Shown here piece after piece: positions 52,516-61,194 of a stretch of 64,000 bases of DNA (position 1 is the first letter of the stretch; each line of letters starts with the position of its first letter). The notes under the pieces were generated by a model. That model saw only the letters and a list, made by a program, of their open reading frames with translations, ran no database searches and was not told where the DNA came from. The position numbers and the translations under genes were made by a program. This DNA is from Lysobacteraceae bacterium P (GTDB taxonomy: Bacteria; Pseudomonadota; Gammaproteobacteria; Xanthomonadales; Xanthomonadaceae): the NCBI GenBank assembly GCA_005503055.1, contig SCOX01000010.1:92596-156595 (forward strand). The letters run 5' to 3'.

Positions 52516-54288
52516 ATGACCGACGCCTCCCCCGCCAAAGCCCCCATCGGCAGCCTGCGCACGCTGTGGCCGTTCGTCCGGCGCCATCGCAGCCTGTTCT
52601 TCGCATGGCTCATCGCGCTGGCCGCATCGAGCGCCGCCACGCTGAGCATGCCGGCCGCTTTCCGCACGATGATCGACCACGGCTTCGCGCCAGGCGCCGC
52701 CGCGGCCGGATCGGGTGCGATCGACCGCGCCTTCCTGCTGTTGTTCGTGGTCGCGGCCGCACTGGCACTGGCGACCGCCGCGCGATTCTTCTTCGTGTCG
52801 CTGCTGGGCGAGCGCGTCGTCGCCGACCTGCGCCGGCAGCTGTACTCGCACCTGATCGGCCTCGATGCCGGCTTCCACGACCGCAATCGCAGCGGCGAAC
52901 TGGTCTCGCGGCTGATCGCCGATGCCGAGCTGCTGCGCAGCGTCGTGGGGTCGAGCATGTCGGTCGCCCTGCGCAGCTCGGTCACCGTGGTCGGCGGCCT
53001 GGCGATGCTGTTCGTCACCAGTCCCCGGCTCGCGGCGTTCGCGTTGGTGGGCATTCCGCTGGCAGTGCTGCCGATCGTGGTTGGCGGTCGTCGCCTTAAG
53101 AAGATCTCGCGCGCCAGCCAGGACCGCATCGCAGACGCCAACTCGATGGCCAGCGAGACCCTGGGCGCGGTGCGCACCGTGCAGGCGCACGCGCGCGAAC
53201 CCTATGAACTCGGGCGCTTCGGCGATGCGCTGAAGATCGCGGTGGACACCGCGCGCCGCCGCATCCAGGCGCAGGCCTGGGTCACCGCCGTCGCGATCCT
53301 GCTGGTGTTCGGCGCGATCATCCTGGTGCTGTGGTCCGGCGCCCACGATGTGATGGCCGGGCGCCTGACCGCGGGTACGCTCGCGCAGTTCGTGTTGTAC
53401 GCGCTGATCGTCGGCGGTTCGGTCGGCTCCCTGGCGGAGGTGTGGAACGAGTTGCAGCGCGCCGCCGCCGGCATGGGTCGCATCAGCGAACTGCTGTCCG
53501 AAGATCCGGCCGTCGCCTCGCCCGCGCAACCGCTCGCTCTGCCGCAACCGGTGCACGGCGAGCTCGCGTTCGATGACGTGACGTTCCACTACCCGATGCG
53601 CCCGGACGCCCCCGCGCTGGAAGGCTTCAACCTGCACGTGCGCCCGGGCGAGACGGTCGCGCTGGTCGGCCCCTCCGGCGCCGGCAAGAGCACCGTGTTC
53701 TCGATGCTGCTGCGCTTCCACGATCCGCAGTCGGGCGACATCCGCATCGACGGCGCCGACATCCGCCAGCTCGACCTCTCCGCGCTGCGCGAGACCATCG
53801 CGCTGGTGCCGCAGCAGCCGACGATCTTCGCCACGACCGCGCGCGAGAACATCCGCTACGGCCGCCTCGAAGCGGACGACGCGCAGATCGCCCACGCGGT
53901 CGAAGCGGCGCACGCAGCGGACTTCATCCGCGACATGCCGCAGGGACTGGATACCGAACTGGGCGAACGCGGCGCGCGCCTGTCCGGCGGCCAGCAACAG
54001 CGCATCGCCATCGCCCGCGCATTGCTGAAGGACGCTCCCCTCCTGCTGCTGGACGAAGCCACCAGCGCGCTCGACGCACAGAGCGAACGCGCCGTGCAGC
54101 AGGCGCTGGAAACGCTGATGGAAGGTCGAACCACGCTGGTGATCGCGCATCGCCTCGCCACCGTGCTCAAGGCCGATCGCATCGTGGTCATGGACCGCGG
54201 CCGCATCATCGCCGAGGGCACGCACGAACAACTGCTCGCGCAGGGCGGGCTGTACGCGGAGCTGGCGAAGCTGCAGTTCCTGGATTAA
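52516..54288 (+). CDS. ABC exporter, fused membrane and ATPase domains
   Basis: A 590-residue half-transporter. Six membrane helices (about 20-310) are followed by a nucleotide-binding domain with Walker A GPSGAGKST near residue 395, Q-loop QQPTIF, signature LSGGQQQR near 495, Walker B LLLLDEATSALD near 513 and H-loop IAHRLATV. It resembles MsbA/BmrA-type lipid or drug exporters acting as a homodimer. The ATG at 52516 was chosen over a longer open frame. A 12-unit tandem repeat begins about 90 bp after its stop. Confidence 0.92.
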   Translation: MTDASPAKAPIGSLRTLWPFVRRHRSLFFAWLIALAASSAATLSMPAAFRTMIDHGFAPGAAAAGSGAIDRAFLLLFVVAAALALATAARFFFVSLLGERVVADLRRQLYSHLIGLDAGFHDRNRSGELVSRLIADAELLRSVVGSSMSVALRSSVTVVGGLAMLFVTSPRLAAFALVGIPLAVLPIVVGGRRLKKISRASQDRIADANSMASETLGAVRTVQAHAREPYELGRFGDALKIAVDTARRRIQAQAWVTAVAILLVFGAIILVLWSGAHDVMAGRLTAGTLAQFVLYALIVGGSVGSLAEVWNELQRAAAGMGRISELLSEDPAVASPAQPLALPQPVHGELAFDDVTFHYPMRPDAPALEGFNLHVRPGETVALVGPSGAGKSTVFSMLLRFHDPQSGDIRIDGADIRQLDLSALRETIALVPQQPTIFATTARENIRYGRLEADDAQIAHAVEAAHAADFIRDMPQGLDTELGERGARLSGGQQQRIAIARALLKDAPLLLLDEATSALDAQSERAVQQALETLMEGRTTLVIAHRLATVLKADRIVVMDRGRIIAEGTHEQLLAQGGLYAELAKLQFLD

Positions 54289-54379
54289 GAGGTGCGGCCG
54301 TAACGGCCCGATGACCCGGCGCCGATGCGATGCCATGGCATGCTTGCCCACGATGGCGGGGAGCCACACCTTCATTGGG

Positions 54380-54905
54380 CCATGCAAGCCGACGTCCAGG
54401 CTCTCCGGCCTCGCGCTCCAGCCTCTTTGCCTCGTCGTCGAGGCTCCCCAGCCTGGCGCTCCAGTCTTTTTGCCTCGAAAGCCAAGCTCCGAGCCTGACG
54501 CGCGATGCTTTCCGCCTCGACGCCCAGACTTCCCAGTCTCGCACTCGAGTCTTTATGCCTCGAGAGCGAAGCTCCGAGCCTGGCGCGCGATGCTTTTCGC
54601 CTGGTCGTCGAGTCTCCCTAGCCTGGCGCTCCAGTCTTCCTGCCTTGAGACCGAGGCTTCGAGCCTCGCGCTCCAGTCTTTTTGCCTCGACGTCCAGGCT
54701 CTGCAGCCTCGCGCTCCAGTCCTTTTGCCTCGACGTCCAGGCTCTGCAGCCTCGCGCTCCAGTCTTTTTGCCTCCAGGTCCGGGCTCCGAGCCTGGCGCT
54801 CCAGTCATTTTGCCTCGACGTCCAGGCTCCGAGCCTGACGCGCGAGGCTCTTTTGCCTCGGCGCCCCTGCTCCCCACTCTCGCGCTCCAGTCTTTTTGCC
54901 TGGAC
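54380..54905. repeat. Twelve-unit 42-44 bp tandem repeat with internal hairpins
   Basis: Twelve degenerate units start at 54413, 54456, 54498, 54541, 54583, 54626, 54668, 54711, 54754, 54796, 54838 and 54882; spacings are 42 or 43 bp (once 44). A unit contains GCGCTCCAGTCTTTTTGCC, then TCGACGTCCAGGCTC, then GAGCCT. The AGGCTC...GAGCCT pair is an inverted repeat in most units, followed about 12 bp later by the T-run. It fills the 671-bp gap between the ABC exporter and the ICMT-like gene. Several frames are open through it on both strands, but the 43-bp spacing breaks any one frame. Confidence 0.92.
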
Positions 54906-54959
54906 GGGTCCGCCGCTGCCGTTATGGTGGCGACAAGGAAACCGTTCGCGGAACCCACC

Positions 54960-55403
54960 ATGTTCGTACGCGCCGTCATCGCCTTCCTGGCTTTGCCCGG
55001 GATCGTGGCCTTCCTGGTTCCCGCTGCGTGGGCCTGGCTGGGCGGACTGACGCTGCGTTGGCCGCCGGGGCTGATCATCGTGGCGTCGGGCACCGTCGGA
55101 CTGCTGTGGTGCGTCCGCGACTTTTACGTGGCCGGAAAGGGAACGCTCGCGCCGTGGGCGCCGCCGCGACGGCTGGTGGTGATCGGGCTGTACCGCTACA
55201 GCCGCAACCCGATGTACGTGTGCGTGGCCCTGATCCTGCTGGGCTGGACCAGCGCGTTCGCTTCACCGGGCCTGCTGATGTATGCGTTCGCGGTCATGTT
55301 GGCGTTCCACCTGCGCGTGGTTTTCGGCGAGGAGCCGTGGCTGGCGCGCACGTACGGCGCCGCGTGGGCGCAGTACGCGCGCCGCGTGCGGCGATGGTTG
55401 TAG
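54960..55403 (+). CDS. Isoprenylcysteine carboxyl methyltransferase-like membrane protein
   Basis: A 147-residue inner-membrane protein with about four helices. The family motif is GLYRYSRNPMYV near residue 78, and GEEPWLARTYGAAWAQYARRV near the C-terminus is the SAM-binding ICMT/PEMT signature. Bacterial members methylate small molecules or lipids of unknown identity. ATG at 54960 is preferred over one at 54924; a weak GGAA lies upstream. It follows the tandem repeat array directly. Confidence 0.85.
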   Translation: MFVRAVIAFLALPGIVAFLVPAAWAWLGGLTLRWPPGLIIVASGTVGLLWCVRDFYVAGKGTLAPWAPPRRLVVIGLYRYSRNPMYVCVALILLGWTSAFASPGLLMYAFAVMLAFHLRVVFGEEPWLARTYGAAWAQYARRVRRWL

Positions 55404-55413
55404 CGCAACGCGG

Positions 55414-57060
55414 TCAGGCGTCGGGCGTCCAGGCCCGCGCCATCAACGCGCCCAGATCGAAATCCCGCGGCAGCGTCCCGTACGCATTGCCGTGATCGCC
55501 GCCGATGCGACTGGCGCAGAACGCGTCCGCCATCGGGCTGCCGCTGCGTAGCAGCAGGCTGGCCTGCAGCGCCAAGGCGAGCGCTTCCACCCACCGACGC
55601 GCTTCGACTTCATGCACGACGGCCTGGCCTTCCAGCACGGGGCGCAGCTCGTTGAGCTCCGCGTCGAAGTCCGGATCCTGGTGCTGGGCCGCTTCCAGTT
55701 CGGCCAGCAGCGCACGGCCCGTGTGCGGTTCGCGCTGCAACGCGCGCAGCACGTCCAGACACTGGATATTGCCGCTGCCTTCCCAGATCGAATTCAACGG
55801 CGCCTGGCGATACAGGCGCGGCAGCATCGACTCCTCGATGTAGCCTGCGCCGCCCAGGCACTCCTGCGCTTCGTTGACGAAGCCCGGCGCGCGGCGGCAG
55901 ACCCAGTACTTTCCGACGGCCGTGGCGATGCGCGCGAACGCGGCTTCCTGAGCGTCGTACGGTGCGCGGTCGACGGCGCGCGCCACGCGCATCGTCAACG
56001 CGATGGCCGCCTCGCTCTCGACGGCCAGGTCCGCCAGCACATTGCGCATCAGCGCATGCTCGGCCAGACGCTTGCCGAAGGAGGCGCGGTGATGCGTGTG
56101 GTGCATCGCCTGGGCCAGCGCCATGCGCATTTCCGCCGCGGCGCCGAGCATGCAGTCCAGGCGCGTGAACATCACCATCTCGATGATCGTCGCCACGCCG
56201 CGGCCTTCCTCACCGATGCGGTACGCCCATGCGTCCATGAACTCCACTTCGGACGAGGCGTTGGACCAGTCGCCGAGTTTGTCCTTCAAACGCATCAGGG
56301 CGAAAGCGTTCTTCTCTCCGGACGGTGTCCAGCGCGGCATCAGGAAGCAGGTCAGTCCGCCCGGCGCCTGCGCCAGGACCAGGAACGCGTCCGACATCGG
56401 CGCCGAGAAGAACCATTTGTGGCCCACGAGCCGATACTCGTTCGCCGCCGCCAGCGGCGTGGCGACGGTCGCGTTGGCGCGCACGTCGCTGCCGCCCTGC
56501 TTCTCGGTCATGCCCATGCCGAGCGTCACGCCGAGCTTCTGCTCGCACACGATGTCGCGCGGGTCGTAGAACGGCGACATCGCCTTGGTCTCCCAGCCCG
56601 CCAGCTCCGGCGCGTGGCGCAGCACCGGGATCGCGGCGTGCGTCATCGTCAACGGGCAGCTCGTGCCCGGCTCGACCTGATGGTGCAGGTAGCTCAGCAC
56701 CGCGCGCGCGACATGCGAGCCCGGGCGCAGTTGCGACCACGACAACCCCGCCACACCGTGCTCGATCGCCGCTTGCATGATGCGGTGATAGTTGGGATGG
56801 AATTCCACCAGGTCGATGCGCTGGCCGAAGCGGTCGTGCGTGCGCAGACGCGGGCGGTCGCGGTGCGCGTCGAAGCTCAGCCGATACAGCTCGTCGCCGG
56901 CGAGCGCGCCGTAGGTCGCCAGCGTGTCGGCGAAATCGCCCCCGCCTTCGCGCACCACGGCCTCGCGCAACGCGACGTCATCGCGCCACAGGTCGCGCGG
57001 TGCGAATTCCGGCGGCTGGTTGTCGACGCGGTGCGTGACGAACGGCGGCAGCGGTGCCAT
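55414..57060 (-). CDS. Acyl-CoA dehydrogenase family protein (AidB-like)
   Basis: A 548-residue flavoprotein. MGMTEKQGGSDVRANAT near residue 190 and YRLVGHKWFFSAPMSDA near 215 bind FAD; the C-terminal ECLGGAGYIEESMLPRLYRQAPLNSIWEGSGN (parts near 395-420) is the AidB/ACAD signature, and length matches AidB (about 540). AidB is part of the adaptive response to alkylation and binds DNA; other members oxidise branched acyl-CoAs. GGAG precedes the ATG, and a CTAGAAT box lies on the same strand near 57090. Convergent with the ICMT-like gene. Confidence 0.88.
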   Translation of the reverse strand: MAPLPPFVTHRVDNQPPEFAPRDLWRDDVALREAVVREGGGDFADTLATYGALAGDELYRLSFDAHRDRPRLRTHDRFGQRIDLVEFHPNYHRIMQAAIEHGVAGLSWSQLRPGSHVARAVLSYLHHQVEPGTSCPLTMTHAAIPVLRHAPELAGWETKAMSPFYDPRDIVCEQKLGVTLGMGMTEKQGGSDVRANATVATPLAAANEYRLVGHKWFFSAPMSDAFLVLAQAPGGLTCFLMPRWTPSGEKNAFALMRLKDKLGDWSNASSEVEFMDAWAYRIGEEGRGVATIIEMVMFTRLDCMLGAAAEMRMALAQAMHHTHHRASFGKRLAEHALMRNVLADLAVESEAAIALTMRVARAVDRAPYDAQEAAFARIATAVGKYWVCRRAPGFVNEAQECLGGAGYIEESMLPRLYRQAPLNSIWEGSGNIQCLDVLRALQREPHTGRALLAELEAAQHQDPDFDAELNELRPVLEGQAVVHEVEARRWVEALALALQASLLLRSGSPMADAFCASRIGGDHGNAYGTLPRDFDLGALMARAWTPDA

Positions 57061-57109
57061 CGGCGACTCCGGCGAGGGGTGAACCGATTCTAGGCCCCGT
57101 AACCCAGGG

Positions 57110-58378
57110 CTACGCGATTTCCCCGGCCAGGCGGTCGGCCGCGTTGGGCGCGGGTTCGGCCAGGGCGTCGAGGAAAGCCGGATCCAGGCCATACGTGCCC
57201 AGCCAACCCCGGCGCGTGCCGGTGAGTACACGCAGCATCTGGCCTCGCCCGCCGGGCAGGCGCGACATGGGATGGAACGCCAGGTCGCGCACCTTCGCCA
57301 GGCCGTCGCGCTCGGACTGGAAAAGCGGCGTCAGCCAGCGGCTCCAGAAGTGGTAGATGCCCAGGTGGTCGCGACGGCGGCGTTCATACGCGGCGAAGGC
57401 GTCGGTGGGCGTGGCATGCGCGCGCAGCGCGTCGCGCAGGGCCAGTGCATCGGCCAGGGCCATGTTCACGCCCTGGCCCAGTTGCGGGCTCATCGCATGT
57501 GCGGCATCGCCCATGAGCACGGCTCGACCGCGGTGCCAGTGGCGCTGCACCGTGTCGCGATAGCGCGCCTGTGCGAGCCCGTACGGCACGGCGGTATCGC
57601 GCAGCGACTCGGCCGCCTCGGGCCAGACCGCGGCGACCGCGCGCCGCCAGGCATGTTCGTCCGCGCCGGCGGTCGGCAATTCGGCCGCGGGCAGGCTCCA
57701 GAAGAAACTCAGGCGCGGCGTGGCATCGTCCGGCCGGGTGCCGACCGGCAGCATCCCCGCCATGCGCCGCGCGCCCACATAGCGTTGGCGCAGCTCATCG
57801 CCGAACCGCCAATCGTTTTGCGCGAGCAGACACCATTGCGCGCCCCAGGGATACGCCCGGTCCAGCGCGGGCACGGCGACCGTGCCGCGCAACGCCGAGG
57901 CCGCGCCATCGGCGAGGATCAACACGTCGAAGCTGCCGTGTTCGTCCCCGAACTCATCGCGAAGGACGCCGCGTTCGGCATCGGCTTCGACGATGCGCCG
58001 GCCGCAGTGCACGGCGCGGCCCTCCTGCCAGGCATCGTCCAGCAGGCCGAACAGCGCACCGCGCTGCATGCCCAGGCCGAAGAAGCGCCGATCCAGTTCG
58101 CGGTATCGCATGTCCATGACCGCGCGCCCGGCGACGGTCTCGCCGAACAGACGGCCGATGCGCGCGCCATGCGCGAGCGCCGCGTCCAGCAGCGCCAGCT
58201 CCCACAGCACCGCCAGTCCGGTGGGCTGCAGCAGGAATCCGGCGCCGACCGGCCCGAGCCGGGGGGCGCGCTCGAAGACCTCGACGGCGTGACCGTCGCG
58301 CGTGAGCAGCAGCGCGGATGCCTGGCCGGCGGTTCCATAGCCGACGATGCCGATGCGCAACGGGCGTCCCGTCTTCAC
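57110..58378 (-). CDS. FAD-dependent monooxygenase
   Basis: A 422-residue class A flavoprotein monooxygenase. The ADP-binding fold is IGIVGYGTAGQASALLL near residue 10 with Glu in VEVFERAP near 36, the DG motif is LILADGAAS near 155, and the second FAD motif is RAVLMGDAAHAMSPQLGQG near 285. Members hydroxylate aromatic or polyketide substrates, including in quinone and antibiotic synthesis. The substrate is not indicated by neighbours. It begins 17 bp after the cspA terminator region. Confidence 0.87.
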   Translation of the reverse strand: MKTGRPLRIGIVGYGTAGQASALLLTRDGHAVEVFERAPRLGPVGAGFLLQPTGLAVLWELALLDAALAHGARIGRLFGETVAGRAVMDMRYRELDRRFFGLGMQRGALFGLLDDAWQEGRAVHCGRRIVEADAERGVLRDEFGDEHGSFDVLILADGAASALRGTVAVPALDRAYPWGAQWCLLAQNDWRFGDELRQRYVGARRMAGMLPVGTRPDDATPRLSFFWSLPAAELPTAGADEHAWRRAVAAVWPEAAESLRDTAVPYGLAQARYRDTVQRHWHRGRAVLMGDAAHAMSPQLGQGVNMALADALALRDALRAHATPTDAFAAYERRRRDHLGIYHFWSRWLTPLFQSERDGLAKVRDLAFHPMSRLPGGRGQMLRVLTGTRRGWLGTYGLDPAFLDALAEPAPNAADRLAGEIA

Positions 58379-58394
58379 GTCCTTCGTCCCCGCA

Positions 58395-58422
58395 CAAAAA
58401 AAGGCCCCGCGATTGCGGGGCC
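58395..58422 (-). terminator. Rho-independent terminator after the cold-shock gene
   Basis: On the minus strand GGCCCCGC/GCGGGGCC with an AATC loop is followed by seven T. It lies 33 bp after the cold-shock gene stop. Confidence 0.93.
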
Positions 58423-58454
58423 TCCTAACGCGATGTGGCGAGTTCCCTTAGGGA

Positions 58455-58661
58455 TCACGCAACCACGTTGATGTTGGACGCCTGTGCGCCCTTCGGGCCC
58501 TGCGTCAGCTCGTAGCTCACGCGCTGACCTTCCTGAAGGCTGCGGAAGCCCTTGGAGTTGATCGCAGAGAAGTGCGCGAACACATCTGCGCTGCCATCTT
58601 CGGGAGAGATGAACCCGAAGCCCTTGGCGTCGTTGAACCATTTCACGGTGCCGTACTGCAT
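58455..58661 (-). CDS. Cold-shock domain protein
   Basis: A 68-residue single cold-shock domain that binds single-stranded RNA and DNA. RNP1 is KGFGFISPE and RNP2 is DVFAHFSAI, followed by [22 protein letters not shown]. Length matches CspA/CspD types. Upstream promoter TTGTCA (58749-58754) and CATACT (58726-58731) with a 17-bp spacer give a 5' leader of about 55-60 nt, shorter than the thermosensing leader of E. coli cspA. It has its own terminator, so it is monocistronic. Confidence 0.96.
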   Translation of the reverse strand: MQYGTVKWFNDAKGFGFISPEDGSADVFAHFSAINSKGFRSLQEGQRVSYELTQGPKGAQASNINVVA

Positions 58662-58725
58662 GTCCTTGTCAACCTCATGCTGGATGCGAGTCGCGCACGG
58701 CCGATACAGGCCCGAGCGCCGGTCG

Positions 58726-58754
58726 AGTATGCAAACTGAATGCCGCCTTGACAA
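58726..58754 (-). promoter_or_regulatory. Sigma-70-type promoter for the cold-shock gene
   Basis: TTGTCA (58749-58754) and CATACT (58726-58731) on the minus strand with exactly 17 bp between them. It begins directly next to the mtnP stop, separating the cold-shock gene from the mtnP-hpt-nagZ run. Confidence 0.7.
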
Positions 58755-59519
58755 TCATCTTTCGACAGGGGCCACCAACAAGGCCGACAGGAGGCGCGGC
58801 AAACCCGACGAGGCGGCGGCGACATTGTCCAGGACATCCTGCAGCGTGATGACCTCGTCGGGGTCCGGTCCGGCCCCCGCCGCCCAGTTGGCGACGATGG
58901 CCAGACAGGCGTAATCCAGCCCCATTTCACGGGCCAGGCCGGCTTCGGGCATGCCGGTCATGCCGACCAGGTCGCAGCCGTCGCGGCGCATGCGGGCGAT
59001 CTCGGCGCGGGTTTCCAGGCGCGGCCCCTGGGTGGCGCCATAGCAGCCGTCGGCGACCAGGTCGACGTCGGCATTCGATGCGGCGGCGATCACCTGCCGG
59101 CGCAATGCGCGCGTATAGGGCTCGCCGAAATCGACGTGGAGCACTTCGGTCCCGGCCTCTTCGCAGATCGTCGAGACGCGGCCCCAGGTGTAGTCGATCA
59201 GCTGGTCCGGGCAGGCCAGCACGCGCGGACCGAACCGTTCGGTGATGCCGCCGACCGTATTGAGCGCCAGTACGCGCGTCGCGCCCAGTGCCTGCAGCGC
59301 GGCCAGGTTGGCGCGGTAGTTGATCTTGTGCGGCGGCAGCGAATGCCCTTCGCCATGCCGCGCGAGGAACGCGACGCGATGCCCATCCAGCGTGCCCACG
59401 CGGATGGGCCCGGACGGCGCGCCGAAGCGCGTGTCGGGCTGGTGCGCCTGCACATCCTGCAGATCGGCCAGCTTGTACAGGCCGGTGCCGCCGATGACGG
59501 CCAGTGCGATGTCGCTCAT
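58755..59519 (-). CDS. mtnP: S-methyl-5'-thioinosine phosphorylase
   Basis: A 254-residue purine nucleoside phosphorylase of the MTAP/MTIP group: AVIGGTGLYKL (phosphate loop), FLARHGEGHSLPPHKINYRAN (split near residue 55), YGATQGPRLETRAEI near 165 and MTGMPEAGLARE near 195. Gammaproteobacterial members prefer methylthioinosine. The hpt gene ends 4 bp upstream, and its product would use the released hypoxanthine; the MTA deaminase at 2255-3598 would supply methylthioinosine. MTA as direct substrate is the alternative. Confidence 0.88.
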   Translation of the reverse strand: MSDIALAVIGGTGLYKLADLQDVQAHQPDTRFGAPSGPIRVGTLDGHRVAFLARHGEGHSLPPHKINYRANLAALQALGATRVLALNTVGGITERFGPRVLACPDQLIDYTWGRVSTICEEAGTEVLHVDFGEPYTRALRRQVIAAASNADVDLVADGCYGATQGPRLETRAEIARMRRDGCDLVGMTGMPEAGLAREMGLDYACLAIVANWAAGAGPDPDEVITLQDVLDNVAAASSGLPRLLSALLVAPVER

Positions 59520-59523
59520 CGGC

Positions 59524-60093
59524 TCAGTCCTTCAGCGCGTAGATCGCCGGCAGGTTGCGGCCCTGCTCGTGGTAGTCCATGCCGTATCCGAAGACATAGC
59601 GGTCCGGCACTTCCACCCCGACGTAGTCCGCGCACAGGCCCGGTACGCAGCGGTCGTGCGCCTTCACCGCCAGCGCGGCGATGCGCACGTCGCGCGCGCC
59701 CTGCTCCAGGCACCATTCGCGGATGGCGGCAAGCGTGTGGCCTTCGTCGAGGATGTCATCGGCCAGCAGCACGCGCCGCCCCTTGAGAGGCGTCGCAGGA
59801 CGGTGCTTCCACACCAACTCGCCGCCTGACGCCGCGCCGCGGTAGCGCGTGGCGTGCAGGTAGTCGAATTCCAGATCGAGTCCGAGCGCACCCACTTCCA
59901 TCGCCAGCTGCGCGGCGAACGGCAGGCCGCCGTGCATGATCGTCAGGTACACCGGCACGTCGTCGCTGGTGTAGTCGGCGTGCACCGACTTCGCCATGCG
60001 TGCGATCGCCTGCTCCAGCGTGGCGCGGTCGAGCAGCAGATCGGAGTTGGCCAGTGCCTTGGCCAGGTCGTGCGTGTTCGAAACGGTTTCCAT
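59524..60093 (-). CDS. hpt: Hypoxanthine-guanine phosphoribosyltransferase
   Basis: A 189-residue phosphoribosyltransferase making IMP or GMP from hypoxanthine or guanine and PRPP. The PRPP-binding loop is VLLADDILDEGHT near residue 108, the HGG motif MHGGLPFAAQL near 55 and the base-site KAHDRC near 145. The ATG shares its first base with the nagZ stop (TGATG), so translation is coupled. A TTG one codon earlier is a less likely start. Confidence 0.93.
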   Translation of the reverse strand: METVSNTHDLAKALANSDLLLDRATLEQAIARMAKSVHADYTSDDVPVYLTIMHGGLPFAAQLAMEVGALGLDLEFDYLHATRYRGAASGGELVWKHRPATPLKGRRVLLADDILDEGHTLAAIREWCLEQGARDVRIAALAVKAHDRCVPGLCADYVGVEVPDRYVFGYGMDYHEQGRNLPAIYALKD

Positions 60094-61088
60094 CAAGCCA
60101 GTCCTTCCTGTCGGCTGCGCGCGGCGCCGTAACGTGCGTCGGCCAACAGGCCGTCCCAGCCCATGGCGCCGCGACCGATCAGTCCGGCCAGCGCCATCGT
60201 GTTGAGCTGGCGACCTTCGACCGCCGCCAGCGATTCCTCGACCAGTTGCGGGTGGCAGACCAGCACCACGTCGCAGCCGGCGTCGTAATGCGCGTCGACG
60301 CGCGCCTTCACGCCGCCCAGCGTCGCGCCGGCCTTCATGCCGATGTCGTCGCTGAAGACGACACCGCGGAACTTCATCTCGCCGCGCAGGATGTCCTCGA
60401 TCCAGCGCTTCGAATAGCCCGCCGGCTCGGGCGCGACGGCCGGGTACTTCACGTGCGCCATCATCACCGCGTCGGCCTTGGCGTCGATGCCGGCGACGAA
60501 GGGGATGAGGTCGCTCGCGCGCAGCTCGTCCAGCGAGCGCGGATCGATCGCCTCGTCGAAGTGCGTGTCGGCCCGCACCGAGCCGTGGCCCGGGAAATGC
60601 TTCAGCGTCGCAGCCATGCCGGCACCGTGCATGCCGCGGATGTAGGCGCGGGTGAATTCGGCGACGACCGCCGGGTCCTCGGAAAACGCGCGGTTGCCGA
60701 TGGCGAGGTTACCCCTGCCCAGGTCGACCACCGGCGCGAAGCTCAGGTCGACGCCGCTGGCGAGCACCTCCCTGGCCATCAGCCAGGCGTGTTCCTCGGC
60801 AAGCTTGAGCGCGGCGGCGGGATCGGCGGCGTAGCGACGGCCGAAGCCGTCCAGCGGAGGCAGCGCGCTGTAGCCGTCGCGGAAGCGTTGCACGCGGCCG
60901 CCTTCCTGATCGACGCAGATGAGCTGGGGACGCGGCGCGGCGGCGCGGATCGACGCCGACAGTTCGGCGACCTGCGCCTTGGACGCGAAGTTGCGACTGA
61001 AAAGGATCACGCCGGCACAGGCATCGTGCTGCAGCCAGTCGCGCTCCTGCGCGGTGAGTTCGGTGCCGGCCACGCCGATCACGAGCAT
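60093..61088 (-). CDS. nagZ: Beta-N-acetylhexosaminidase
   Basis: Family 3 glycoside hydrolase of 331 residues that removes GlcNAc from anhydro-muropeptides in the cytosol. KHFPGHGSVRADTHFDEA near residue 160 carries the catalytic His/Asp pair; LICVDQEGGRVQRF near 60 and the nucleophile Asp in GVVFSDDIGM near 245 match NagZ. GGAG precedes the ATG. Operon with hpt and mtnP. It is the muropeptide-recycling counterpart to the peptide genes at 20-35 kb. Confidence 0.95.
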   Translation of the reverse strand: MLVIGVAGTELTAQERDWLQHDACAGVILFSRNFASKAQVAELSASIRAAAPRPQLICVDQEGGRVQRFRDGYSALPPLDGFGRRYAADPAAALKLAEEHAWLMAREVLASGVDLSFAPVVDLGRGNLAIGNRAFSEDPAVVAEFTRAYIRGMHGAGMAATLKHFPGHGSVRADTHFDEAIDPRSLDELRASDLIPFVAGIDAKADAVMMAHVKYPAVAPEPAGYSKRWIEDILRGEMKFRGVVFSDDIGMKAGATLGGVKARVDAHYDAGCDVVLVCHPQLVEESLAAVEGRQLNTMALAGLIGRGAMGWDGLLADARYGAARSRQEGLA

Positions 61089-61194
61089 GCGGGAAACTCC
61101 AGTGAATGGGACCGCGCCACCGACGCGGCCCTGCATTGTCGCGCAGATGCCCGCGTGGGGCACCCGATCGCCTTGTCGGTGCGCGAGGGCGTGC

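Noticed and set aside
54380..54905. CRISPR array
   Set aside because: Units are contiguous and degenerate with no variable spacers between identical repeats, and no cas genes are nearby.
54330..55403. Long repeat-containing protein fused to the ICMT-like domain
   Set aside because: The open frame through the array exists only because the GC-rich repeat lacks stops; 43-bp spacing rotates the frame, and the family N-terminus begins at 54960.
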